NCBI GenBank assembly: GCA_003224995.1
Contig: QIAI01000333.1
Coordinates: forward strand, 1,270-12,361
Direction: 5' to 3'
Source of the DNA: Acidobacteriota bacterium
GTDB lineage: Bacteria; Acidobacteriota; Terriglobia; Terriglobales; Acidobacteriaceae
Length of the DNA stretch: 11,092 nucleotides
The notes under the pieces were generated by a model. That model made no database searches. It was not told the DNA's origin and saw only the letters and a program-made list of their open reading frames with translations. Within the stretch, counting starts at the first letter, position 1. The number at the start of each line of letters is the position of its first letter. This document shows, one piece after another, positions 1-6,340 of the stretch. A program made the position numbers and the translations under genes.

Positions 1-1
1 C

Positions 2-517
2 GCCGCCGAGTGGCTCATTGCCAATAAATACACCTCCTCGTCGAAGCTCGCCATTCGCGGCGGCAGCAATGGAGGCCTGCTGGTCGGAGCCAGCATGACC
101 CAGCGCCCCGATCTGTTCGGCGCCACGCTGCCGGCCGTCGGTGTGATGGACATGCTGCGCTTTCACAAATTCACCATCGGCTGGGCCTGGACCTCGGACT
201 ACGGATCCTCCGATGATCCCGAAATGTTTAAGGCGATTTACGCTTACTCGCCGCTTCACAACGTGAAGCCCGGTACGAAGTATCCGCCCACGTTGATCAC
301 CACCGCCGACCACGACGATCGAGTTGTGCCCGGTCATAGCTTCAAATTTGCTGCAGCCTTGCAGGCTGACCAGGCCGGACCCGCCCCGGTTCTGATTCGC
401 ATTGAGACCAAGGCGGGCCATGGTGCGGGCAAACCGATCTCCAAGCAGATTGAGGAGACTGCCGATGCCTGGGCTTTTGTAGCTCACAACCTCAACATGC
501 AAGTCGATCTGAAGTAA
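2..517 (+). CDS. Prolyl oligopeptidase family serine peptidase, C-terminal part
   Basis: The reading frame is open from base 2, so the gene starts left of the window; about 171 residues remain. It is the alpha/beta-hydrolase catalytic domain of a prolyl oligopeptidase (peptidase family S9A), which cuts short peptides after proline. All three catalytic residues are visible: the nucleophile Ser in GGSNGGLLVG (codon 65-67), the Asp in ADHDDRVVP (first Asp of the DD pair, codon 314-316) and the His in KAGHGAGKP (codon 419-421). The order, the spacing and the C-terminal tail match the well-known porcine enzyme closely. The N-terminal propeller domain would lie outside the window, and whether the protein is exported cannot be judged without its N-terminus. 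The gene ends at TAA 515-517. The family call is secure; the exact substrate is not. Confidence 0.95.
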   Translation, partial: AAEWLIANKYTSSSKLAIRGGSNGGLLVGASMTQRPDLFGATLPAVGVMDMLRFHKFTIGWAWTSDYGSSDDPEMFKAIYAYSPLHNVKPGTKYPPTLITTADHDDRVVPGHSFKFAAALQADQAGPAPVLIRIETKAGHGAGKPISKQIEETADAWAFVAHNLNMQVDLK

Positions 518-530
518 GCGGCGCAGCCGC
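518..530 (+). repeat. Short GC hairpin right after the prolyl oligopeptidase stop
   Basis: GCGGC, a 3-nt spacer, then GCCGC form a perfect 5-bp stem immediately after the stop codon. No T-tract follows, so it is at best a weak or factor-assisted terminator or a 3' end stabiliser. The rest of the gap up to 680 shows no gene. Confidence 0.3.
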
Positions 531-684
531 ACTCGTCGGATTGCGGTCGGAACGAAGCCTGGCAAAGCTGCTGCTGGAGTGAAGTAGCCATCGGGGTCGG
601 TTGGATCGGCGGGCGTCTACGCCGTCGATCTCACTCTCCACATCGTCGACTCACTCTTCACTCCGTGTACCTGTGGTGAACAAT

Positions 685-710
685 AAAAAAGAGCCGCCTC
701 GAAAGGCGGC
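685..710 (-). terminator. Rho-independent terminator of the Hcp-like gene
   Basis: Read on the - strand, a perfect 7-bp stem (GCCGCCT 693-699 against AGGCGGC 704-710) with a 4-nt loop is followed by a run of six T (AAAAAA at 685-690 on +). It lies 22 nt downstream of the stop of the - strand gene ending at 733, the classic place and form of an intrinsic terminator. Confidence 0.85.
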
Positions 711-732
711 CCATTCCTGCAAACTTGAAATC

Positions 733-1206
733 CTAGAACGTGCGTGCGTTCTGCAAATCCCAGCAAGTTTTCGTCCCGGTGCCGGAATCCGCGATGCAGA
801 TTTTCGCGAAGTTGAAAATGATCACATCCTGGAGCGTGACCGTAAACACATCATCCTTTTGCGCATCCTGCTGCACAATCGTAACTTTGTTGATGCGTTT
901 CCCGGTGACCACGTCCTCAAATAGAACCGGCGTGCACCCATCCGCCCGACGAGTGATATTCACATCGCTCAGTGTCGCCTTGCTCGTTCCTCCTCCGCCT
1001 CCGGTCGAACTCACCGGAGCGTTCACCCCAAAGCTCCAGGTCAACGCGGGGATTGTCCCTTGCCCGTTAGCGCAGGTGAGCCCATCCACGGTCACCGCGA
1101 TGGTTGACTTCTGATTATCGTGCCCCCGCCCCTGCCCGTTCTGCGCCAGGCTGCCCGCAGAGAATAAAGTTGTCACCGCGCACACCAGGACCATCGTCTT
1201 CATCAT
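733..1206 (-). CDS. Secreted Hcp-like (T6SS tube family) protein
   Basis: A 157-residue protein. Residues 1-21 look like a Sec signal peptide (MMKTMVLVCAVTTLFSAGSLA, cleavage expected after SLA before Q22). The mature part follows the Hcp1 family pattern: ALTWSFGVNAP (54-64), a Gly-rich loop (69-73), a strand 'KATLSDVNITRRADGCTPVLF' (76-96), TGKRINKVTIV (101-111) and TLQDVIIFNF (124-133). In type VI secretion, Hcp forms the hexameric tube and normally has no signal peptide, so this protein is more likely a periplasmic or extracellular relative than a tube subunit. Four Cys remain after cleavage (45, 91, 137, 148), compatible with disulfides. A GGAG sequence lies 8 nt before ATGATG, so the start is Met1 or Met2. 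It appears monocistronic with its own terminator. No other T6SS gene is in the window. The fold assignment is from motif recognition; the function is unknown. Confidence 0.75.
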   Translation of the reverse strand: MMKTMVLVCAVTTLFSAGSLAQNGQGRGHDNQKSTIAVTVDGLTCANGQGTIPALTWSFGVNAPVSSTGGGGGTSKATLSDVNITRRADGCTPVLFEDVVTGKRINKVTIVQQDAQKDDVFTVTLQDVIIFNFAKICIADSGTGTKTCWDLQNARTF

Positions 1207-1571
1207 AAATTTTCTCCGGAAAGGTTTTGGCGGGAGTGCTGCTCCTCGCTTGGCCGTGAACCCTTGACTGTCTTGTTGGGAAAGCGGCCTTTAACGGGGA
1301 ATCCCGCATCTCAGGCTCGCCCGGGCAGGGGGATTGCAGCCACGAAGCGTCCTCGACGAAACGCAGTTTGCCTTACCGCGTTCTTTTCAGCTAGTTACCA
1401 ACGACCACCGGCGACTCCTGTCCGCTTTCGCCAAGTCAGTACCCGCTGACCGGCATCAGTTCCGACTCTCGCTTTCTCAGTTTCTTGTTCGGAAAATGGA
1501 ACAAGAATGCGTCGTCTGATACGACAACACCCTTCTCCGGCACAATCTCCTCAGTTCAGGAGACCTTTCCC
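1207..1571. other. Intergenic region, no gene seen
   Basis: About 365 bases between the divergent Hcp-like gene and the small basic protein. It must hold the promoters of both, but I found no convincing -35/-10 pair. The short open frames here lack a ribosome binding site and family-like sequence. The only clear signal is AGGAGA at 1558-1563, the ribosome binding site of the next gene. Confidence 0.5.
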
Positions 1572-1820
1572 TTGGATATCAAGCACATACTGATCGAACT
1601 CAAGAAGCAACGCCGTGCTATCGATGTCGCAATCGCCGCCCTGGAATGCCTCCATCCCCAGATACGGAAATCCACTCGTTCCGCCCGCCGAAGCAAGGCT
1701 AAGTCCGGCCGTAGAACTGCAATCAACCACGCTCGTCCTGACGCTCAGATCGGAAAGTTGATTCCATTCCGTCGCGTGGCAAAACGCAAGGCTTTACCAA
1801 ACGAAGCCGAACAAGCCTGA
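1572..1820 (+). CDS. Small basic helical protein, unknown function (TTG start)
   Basis: An 82-residue hypothetical protein if started at TTG 1572. It opens with DIKHILIELKKQRRAIDVAI followed by AALE, an amphipathic helix likely to form a coiled coil. The 'L-EL---R--ID-AIAALE' pattern is one I associate with many small acidobacterial proteins, where it lies at the N-terminus. The remaining ~55 residues are strongly basic (RKSTRSARRSKAKSGRR and later RRVAKRKA), suggesting binding to nucleic acid or another polyanion. The frame is open back to another TTG at 1485, which would give 111 residues. I prefer 1572 because AGGAGA at 1558-1563 sits 8 nt before it and the family-like helix begins there, whereas 1485 has no ribosome binding site. 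No signal peptide or membrane segment is seen. Function unknown. Confidence 0.6.
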   Translation: MDIKHILIELKKQRRAIDVAIAALECLHPQIRKSTRSARRSKAKSGRRTAINHARPDAQIGKLIPFRRVAKRKALPNEAEQA

Positions 1821-1991
1821 TACAAGCAAACAATTGATTTCGGAGCCCGCGCGGGGGTTGAGCGAGAAGTTGCGGGTGCGAGAAGGCTTCTTATCGCTTT
1901 AATATCCGTGGACAGCGAACCGCTGGCGGCGCCTTAGCTTCTCTCAGCGGGCCATTTCACATTGGTTCTCTAAGCAGGCGTAACTTGGCGC

Positions 1992-2324
1992 ATGGGAATA
2001 CAGGATCCAATGTATGGCTCCATTGCACCTTTTTGGGGCATTCTCACTTCGCCCTCGTCTGGTGCCCTCCCCCGTCGAATCCTAGAGAGGCAGGTAGGTT
2101 TCTTGTTCCACCAGGATCTTTCTATCCAAGTGCTCCCGGACGACACGCCGCTGGAAGACCTCGCCCTGCCCCTTGCTGTGCTGGCTCGGTTGGACCTGAT
2201 TGGGGTGCATACGATCGCGCAATTCCGCGTTTTGATGCGCATGCGTGACAAGACCCGCTCCCAACTGGTGACGACCCTGCGCCGGGCCTCCCGCCAAAAG
2301 ACGAAACGTCCCGGACTCGAATAG
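1992..2324 (+). CDS. Small protein resembling the RNA polymerase alpha C-terminal domain
   Basis: A 110-residue frame from ATG 1992 to TAG 2322-2324. Residues ~50-98 (TPLEDLALPLAVLARLDLIG then VHTIAQFRVLMR) can be aligned by eye with the alpha-CTD of RNA polymerase (pattern 'P-(V/I)-DDL-L----- L-------I----L'), a helix-hairpin-helix-like fold that contacts UP-element DNA and activators. A basic C-terminus (RRASRQKTKRPGLE) follows. The first ~45 residues resemble nothing I know and no good ribosome binding site precedes ATG 1992. An alternative start is TTG 2103, preceded by AGGTAGG, giving a 73-residue protein that is nearly all domain. There is no beta' or ribosomal protein context, so it is not the core rpoA. 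The stop codon lies inside a strong hairpin (2307-2334). The domain call is tentative. Confidence 0.5.
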   Translation: MGIQDPMYGSIAPFWGILTSPSSGALPRRILERQVGFLFHQDLSIQVLPDDTPLEDLALPLAVLARLDLIGVHTIAQFRVLMRMRDKTRSQLVTTLRRASRQKTKRPGLE

Positions 2325-2334
2325 TCGCGGGACG
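2307..2334 (+). repeat. Strong hairpin spanning the stop codon of the alpha-CTD-like gene
   Basis: CGTCCCG (2307-2313) pairs with CGGGACG (2328-2334), and inside it GACT (2314-2317) pairs with AGTC (2323-2326), leaving a 5-nt loop and a single bulged G at 2327. That is 11 base pairs in 28 bases. The TAG stop (2322-2324) is within the structure. No T-tract follows, so it is not a standard intrinsic terminator; it could stabilise the mRNA 3' end, affect termination of translation, or be a palindromic protein site. Confidence 0.55.
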
Positions 2335-2706
2335 ATCGTCCAGAGCAGAACTCCCCCAAGTGCTGCTCCGTGCCGGCGACTGCACGAGGACATCCGAGGG
2401 TCGGAACCGAAGCCTCCAACCAACCGCGCAGAATGCCGACTTCCAAAAATTAGCCGGACCGACAAAATGGTGAAATGGCACCGAGGTGCCTCTTCGGGTA
2501 GCACCAAAGCGGGATTGCGGTGCGGCTTGGATCTTTACGGATGGAATCCTTACGCTCAGAACTGTGCGGATTCGTGTCCCAGGCCGACTGGAAGGGAGAC
2601 AATGGCAGGCGAGGTTTATCCAACCCAGGTCAGCTTGCGGAGTCTTTAGACGGGCGATGCGCTTGTCGCTTTCTTCACAAATGCAAGTCTGACTCGAAGT
2701 CGCGCG
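2335..2706. other. Intergenic region, no gene seen
   Basis: About 370 bases between the alpha-CTD-like gene and the terminator of the cupredoxin gene. Open frames on both strands are short, lack ribosome binding sites and show no family-like sequence. I see no RNA gene or long repeat here. Confidence 0.45.
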
Positions 2707-2733
2707 AAAAAAGGCGGGCAGTATTGGCCCGCC
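2707..2733 (-). terminator. Rho-independent terminator of the cupredoxin-like gene
   Basis: On the - strand, a perfect 7-bp stem (GGCGGGC 2713-2719 against GCCCGCC 2727-2733) with a 7-nt loop is followed by six T (A-run 2707-2712 on +). It sits 8 nt past the stop codon of the gene ending at 2742. Confidence 0.88.
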
Positions 2734-2741
2734 TCTCGAAA

Positions 2742-3344
2742 TTAATCGTCATCACCCTTTACCACTACCAGCATTCGCATCCAGGGGTGGACGCAGCATT
2801 CCCAGCGGGTCACGCCATGAGGAAGCGCGGGGGTGCCAGCAGTGGGGCCCGGTTCGGTCTTGCCGGCCTCGACGAACTGGTTGGTGTCGCTTTCGGGTTG
2901 CGGCGCAAGGGAACCGTCGGGCAAAACCTGCGCGCACTCCGGAGCGGGTGAGGGATTCTCGGACAGTCCATTGAGCACGCCGATGAAGCCTCCGCCGAAT
3001 TCCCTGACACGGGTGAAGGTATGGGTTTCTCCTCCTTTGTTTTCGATGGTGGTCGGTTCGCCGGAATGCAGTTTCAGGCGAACTAATTTGAAGTGGCCCT
3101 GGCTGGCATCGAGTAGCGGGTTAAAGCGCCAGGCGCCGGCGATGTGGTCTTCCTGCAATTCGGCAATGAAATCAGGAAACAAGGTTGTGCCGTGAGCGCC
3201 GGCGATGCAGGTGCCGGGTCCGACGGTGGCGTTGAAGCTGTCGGGATCACAGGCATCCCGCATGACGATGGTTGCGGCGGATTGTGCGTAGGCGAGAGAC
3301 GTACTCAACAGTGCCACGCTGATTCCGAGAACTAGCCATTTCAT
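2742..3344 (-). CDS. Secreted cupredoxin-like (type 1 copper) protein
   Basis: A 200-residue protein. The start at 3344 is chosen because AGGAGG lies 6 nt upstream and the protein then opens with a signal peptide (MKWLVLGISVALLSTSLAYA, cleavage near AYA-Q21); the frame is open further upstream to 3431 but that extension does not look like protein. Cupredoxin features: His108 in GGETHTFTR, the position of the first copper His, and near the C-terminus Cys183-x2-His186-x4-Met191 (WECCVHPWMRMLVVV), the plastocyanin-type ligand loop. An extra Cys (184) and Met (189) sit within the loop, and Cys32, Cys46 and Cys137 may form disulfides. The insert between the first His and the ligand loop is long (~75 residues). 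The likely role is periplasmic electron transfer or copper binding; the partner is unknown. The gene has its own terminator and lies 133 nt beyond the SDR gene, so it probably has its own promoter. Confidence 0.78.
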   Translation of the reverse strand: MKWLVLGISVALLSTSLAYAQSAATIVMRDACDPDSFNATVGPGTCIAGAHGTTLFPDFIAELQEDHIAGAWRFNPLLDASQGHFKLVRLKLHSGEPTTIENKGGETHTFTRVREFGGGFIGVLNGLSENPSPAPECAQVLPDGSLAPQPESDTNQFVEAGKTEPGPTAGTPALPHGVTRWECCVHPWMRMLVVVKGDDD

Positions 3345-3477
3345 GGAACTCCTCCTGTAATTCGATTGAGGGCCCGAGCATGTGGGGGGAAGTAACGAAG
3401 TGACGGTCGCGCAGGATTTTCCGCCCGGCAAAGGAGTCCTGTCAAGAGGGTCTGTTGAGCCCAGTGGCCGCCTGGAT

Positions 3478-4464
3478 TCAGAACCAGTCGGGGAAAATCA
3501 GGTCGATCAGGCCGGGCGTCCAGTATGTGTAGAAGTGCTCATCGCAGATTTTGTATTTGCCGTATTGACGGCGGGCATAGTTGCCCCAGTGGGGTTGGGT
3601 GCCGTCAAGGTCAGTAAAGCCGTATTCGCGAGCCAAGCCCCAGGAACTGAAAACCCGCCCAGACTTCTTTTTGGCCTGCGGGTCGGAAGCGAGCGCGGCG
3701 ACGGCACGACCGACGAAGCGCGGAGACTCCGAGACCAGGAAGTCGGCGCGGAAGTCGTGGACGACTCGCTTTTTGCGTCCGGGAGGTACTTGAGCTGCGT
3801 CTTTCCAGTTGGCTTCGCTGACTCCGAAATGTTCGAGGACCGATTCGGAGCGCAGGAATCCGGGGGTCAGCGCGACCGAGGTGATGGAGCGTTTGCGCAG
3901 TTCGTGCGCCATGGCGAACGCGAGGCGGATGACGGAGATTTTTACCAGATCGTAGAAAAGATTGCCGCGATAATAGAAGGCATCGCCGTCGGTGATTTCG
4001 AAGATAATGGCGCGCTTGCGACCCAACATCAGCGGAACCGCGTGATGGGCGGTGATGATATGAGAATGGATCGCTTGCTCAAGCATCCGCAGGCCATTTG
4101 AGAGGTTCGTGTTCCAGAAAGGTTTGCCGAATTCGGTGAGCGCGTCTCCACCCCAGACGTCGTTCACAAGAATATCGAGCCCTTTATGTTGTCGCTGAAT
4201 CAGGCGGACGAGGCGCTTCACTTCGGCGGGATGGGTGTGATCCACGCCCACGGCGATGCCGCGACCTCCGGCGGCGGTGACTTGCTCGGCGGTCTCTTCA
4301 ATCGTCTCAGGGCGGCCGGGAGTGGCGGAGTGTCCACGATAGCTCCGGCCCGTACAGTACACCACGGCGCCGGCTTCGCCCAGAGCGACGGCGATGCCGC
4401 GTCCGCCGCCGCGAGTGGCGCCCGCCACCAACGCGATTTTTCCTTGCAGCGATTTCTTCCCCAT
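3478..4464 (-). CDS. Short-chain dehydrogenase/reductase, DHRS1-like
   Basis: A 328-residue NAD(P)-dependent oxidoreductase, longer than the usual ~250. Residues 7-40 form the first Rossmann unit with the glycine motif GATRGGGRGIA (15-25). LDILVNDVWGG (96-106) corresponds to the 'NNAG' region, with Asp in place of the second Asn. The active-site Tyr-x3-Lys is Y171-DLV-K175. The catalytic Ser expected 13 residues before Tyr is Thr158 (in FEITDGD). ALTPGFLRSE (198-207) is the usual Pro-Gly motif after strand 6. The C-terminal ~100 residues (SWGLAREYGFTDLDG and onward) are an extension like that of DHRS1-type SDRs. The start at 4464 begins 20 nt after the stop of the sugar-binding lipoprotein gene, so the two are probably co-transcribed; the ribosome binding site is weak, which fits a downstream operon gene. 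It is cytoplasmic; the substrate is unknown. Confidence 0.88.
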   Translation of the reverse strand: MGKKSLQGKIALVAGATRGGGRGIAVALGEAGAVVYCTGRSYRGHSATPGRPETIEETAEQVTAAGGRGIAVGVDHTHPAEVKRLVRLIQRQHKGLDILVNDVWGGDALTEFGKPFWNTNLSNGLRMLEQAIHSHIITAHHAVPLMLGRKRAIIFEITDGDAFYYRGNLFYDLVKISVIRLAFAMAHELRKRSITSVALTPGFLRSESVLEHFGVSEANWKDAAQVPPGRKKRVVHDFRADFLVSESPRFVGRAVAALASDPQAKKKSGRVFSSWGLAREYGFTDLDGTQPHWGNYARRQYGKYKICDEHFYTYWTPGLIDLIFPDWF

Positions 4465-4484
4465 ACCGGCACTATTAAGGTCGG

Positions 4485-5465
4485 CTACTTTCCCGCTTTC
4501 TTGGCAGCATCGCGAAACGCTTGCAGATTGCTTTTGTCGATGAGGGCGGTGCCGGTGTCAACGAACGCGGGGATGGGCGCAAAGGTGTCTTTGGACCAGT
4601 CTACGTCCAGGCGCGGAAGCTTATTGTGATAGAGGTCGTCCAGCATGTGAAGGCCAACCATGCTCATGGTGTAGGGTTTCTGCGCGATGGTGGCGGCGAT
4701 CATGCCCTTGTCGATCCAGTCGAGAGTGTCGGCGTCGGTGTCCATGGCGATCACGACTTTATCTTTAACGTTGCGATTATTAAGGACGGTGGCGACTTCG
4801 CGGCCAGCCTGGGCTTCAAGGCATACGAAAGCATTCACCTTGTCGCGCTCTTTGCCGAGGATCTGGTCGGTAGTGTCGAAAGCAACGCGGGGATCGCCGG
4901 CGATGTCGACTACGCGGACAACGTGAATCTCTGGGAAGCGCGCGAGCGCTTCGCGATAGCCTCGCAGGCGCTCGGCAAGATTCGACTGCTCGGGCATGGT
5001 GAAGAAGACGACGTTGCCCTTATCCTTTAGTTCTTCTGCCAGGCGTTTACCGCCGACGAGCCCTGCCTGATAATTGTTGGTCCCGACGAAGAACAGGCGC
5101 TTGCTGACGGCAGCATCGGAGTCCATGGTGATCACAGGAATTCCGGCAGCGATGGCTTTGTCGATGTCAAACATCAGGACTGCCGGATCGGCCACGCTGA
5201 TAAGGATGCCCGCCGGTTTTTGGGCGACGGCGTCCTGAAAGGCTTTCAGTTCTGCCTTGGGATCGTAACTATCGGGGCCGACCATCTTGGCTTTGACGCG
5301 CAGCTGGTCGCCCGCCGTGGTGAAGCCGGATTTCACTTCCTGCCAGTAGGGAAGCTGGATGTTGGCGGCAACCAGGAAATATTTCTCGTCGGCATCGTGA
5401 CGACCGCAAGCGACGAGAATGGCGAGAAGCACGAAGAGAGCGGGAAGGTGGCGTCGACCGGACAT
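4485..5465 (-). CDS. Periplasmic sugar-binding lipoprotein (RbsB/LacI-like, Peripla_BP_4)
   Basis: A 326-residue solute-binding lipoprotein. The start at 5465 is fixed by GGAGG 7 nt upstream and by the N-terminus: basic residues, a hydrophobic stretch and the lipobox LVAC with Cys20. The frame runs open to 5555 but without a ribosome binding site. The mature protein is the two-lobed type I periplasmic-binding fold of RbsB relatives: AANIQLPYWQEVKSGF (33-48), GILISVADP (86-94), GIPVITMDSDA (108-118), VFFTMPEQSNLAERLRGYRE (153-172), VIAMDTDADTLDWI (238-251) and IAQKPYTM (260-267). Where RbsB relatives usually have a ligand-binding Asn, the sequence reads CLEAQAG (Glu217). Such proteins normally feed an ABC permease and ATPase, but none is adjacent; downstream is an SDR. 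It may deliver a sugar or polyol to a distant transporter or act as a sensor input. Confidence 0.87.
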   Translation of the reverse strand: MSGRRHLPALFVLLAILVACGRHDADEKYFLVAANIQLPYWQEVKSGFTTAGDQLRVKAKMVGPDSYDPKAELKAFQDAVAQKPAGILISVADPAVLMFDIDKAIAAGIPVITMDSDAAVSKRLFFVGTNNYQAGLVGGKRLAEELKDKGNVVFFTMPEQSNLAERLRGYREALARFPEIHVVRVVDIAGDPRVAFDTTDQILGKERDKVNAFVCLEAQAGREVATVLNNRNVKDKVVIAMDTDADTLDWIDKGMIAATIAQKPYTMSMVGLHMLDDLYHNKLPRLDVDWSKDTFAPIPAFVDTGTALIDKSNLQAFRDAAKKAGK

Positions 5466-5513
5466 GAGAAAACCTCCGACAGAGATGAGGTTCTGAAGCG
5501 GACTCGGGTTGAG

Positions 5514-5519
5514 AGTATA
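5514..5519 (-). promoter_or_regulatory. Possible -10 element for the lipoprotein/SDR operon
   Basis: On the - strand the hexamer TATACT lies about 50 nt upstream of the start codon at 5465, a normal distance for a sigma-70 -10 box. The sequence 17-18 nt further upstream is a poor match to TTGACA, so this is a suggestion only. Confidence 0.3.
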
Positions 5520-5695
5520 CGCCCTGGGGTTGCCGAGAACGAGACCGCATCGCAAGATAGTTCAGACCATCCGACGCGAGTCCTTTCGGAGCGATACCAG
5601 TGAAGGTGGTGCGCAAGCGGCGTGGGCACAACGACTCGACGGGCGACGAACCGTCACGTCGCGATGGAGTAGTCACACCGCGATATTCGAGTGAA

Positions 5696-6058
5696 CTAAG
5701 CTCTCCCCGGATTGCTAAGCGCGTCAAGCGCGTCAGCGAGGCTAGGAAAAATTGCGAACAACTGCGCCATCCGGGTAATCTCCAGCAGATGGATGATGCG
5801 CGCATTTACCCCAGTGAGCACCGTACGCTGTCCTGATTTATGGCGAGAGACGTAGGTGCTTACCAGCGACCCGAGTCCGGCCGAATCAATGTAAGGTACG
5901 CCGGTCAAGTCCAGGATTATGGTGGGAACATTTTCGCGCCGTATGGCATTTTGAAAGTCGGGAAGATTCTCGTTGACCAGCGGCCCTCTCAGGAGCAGCA
6001 CACCCCTGCCCCCAGCGTCGCGAAACGGGCGTTCCACTTCCAGTCGTTCGAACTCCAT
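5696..6058 (-). CDS. STAS-domain anti-sigma factor antagonist
   Basis: A 120-residue single STAS domain as counted from Met at 6058. The signature is TIILDLTGVPYIDSAGLGSL, where the Ser of DSAGLG is the residue phosphorylated in SpoIIAA/RsbV-type antagonists. It is residue 59 from this start, close to Ser58 of SpoIIAA, which is one reason to prefer it. The frame stays open to an ATG at 6118 (140 residues), but the added 20 residues contain an 18-bp-spaced duplication (VFENG/VVFER) and abut an intergenic repeat. Neither start has a clear ribosome binding site. Proteins of this type bind an anti-sigma/serine kinase to release a sigma factor, or act in similar partner switches. No kinase, phosphatase or sigma factor gene is adjacent. 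The protein is cytoplasmic. Confidence 0.85.
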   Translation of the reverse strand: MEFERLEVERPFRDAGGRGVLLLRGPLVNENLPDFQNAIRRENVPTIILDLTGVPYIDSAGLGSLVSTYVSRHKSGQRTVLTGVNARIIHLLEITRMAQLFAIFPSLADALDALSNPGRA

Positions 6059-6088
6059 GCCCGATTGTAGGCCCAGGGAAGCGATCCG

Positions 6089-6117
6089 CTCAAATACCAC
6101 CCCATTCTCAAATACCA
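6089..6117. repeat. Two 11-bp direct copies at the STAS gene 5' end
   Basis: CTCAAATACCA occurs at 6089-6099 and again at 6107-6117, 18 bp apart. In the long version of the STAS frame this encodes a repeated VFE. The pair may be a regulatory site if translation starts at 6058, or a local slippage duplication. Confidence 0.5.
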
Positions 6118-6123
6118 TCGCTC

Positions 6124-6178
6124 AAGTGACACCCATCGAGAAGCTGGTCCTCGCTTCGCTCAGGATGACAAGCAATGA
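6124..6178. repeat. Dispersed intergenic repeat ('HPERSE'-type)
   Basis: The core at 6146-6170 contains TCGCTTCGCTCAGGATGACA, whose reverse complement TGTCATCCTGAGCGAAGCGA is a very common dispersed intergenic sequence in Acidobacteriota and some other phyla. It translates on the - strand as CHPERSEDQLL, a peptide often mis-annotated as part of a protein. Only one copy lies in this window, so its repeat status rests on my recognition of the motif. Confidence 0.6.
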
Positions 6179-6201
6179 AGGTAGACGTTGGCATAATTCT
6201 G

Positions 6202-6225
6202 GGCAACCAACGGCTCGGGGTTGCC
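6202..6225. repeat. Inverted repeat in the STAS/CHAP-like gap
   Basis: GGCAACC (6202-6208) and GGTTGCC (6219-6225) form a perfect 7-bp stem with a 10-nt loop, about 115 nt upstream of the CHAP-like gene. There is no T-tract. It could be an operator or part of a leader; nothing else supports either. Confidence 0.35.
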
Positions 6226-6340
6226 GATAACTGGGTTCGAGACAGTTCTACACAGCAGAGGGATGCCGTGCTGTGGCTTTGCGTGAGCGAGCAGATCCGC
6301 GGATCGATCATGCGCCCGGAGGCCGGATAAGGAGTCAGCT

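Noticed and set aside
1264..1295. TTGACT followed by TTTAAC as a + strand promoter
   Set aside because: The spacing is 20 bases and it lies ~280 nt from the next start codon; not convincing.
1846..1855. CCCGCGCGGG after the small basic protein as a terminator
   Set aside because: It is a continuous palindrome with no room for a loop of normal size beyond three pairs, and no T-tract follows.
2082..2507. Long - strand open frames opposite the alpha-CTD-like gene (also 1970-2446 and 2122-2481)
   Set aside because: No ribosome binding site and no family-like sequence; composition is that of antisense shadows in GC-rich DNA.
3382..4101. 239-residue + strand frame opposite the SDR
   Set aside because: It crosses the 3' end of a clear SDR gene and shows no motif of its own.
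6188..6206. TTGGCATAATTCTGGGCA as a sigma-54 promoter
   Set aside because: The -12 position reads GG rather than GC and the spacing does not fit the consensus.
6108..6311. 67-residue - strand frame containing CHPERSEDQLL
   Set aside because: This is the translation of the dispersed intergenic repeat, not a gene.
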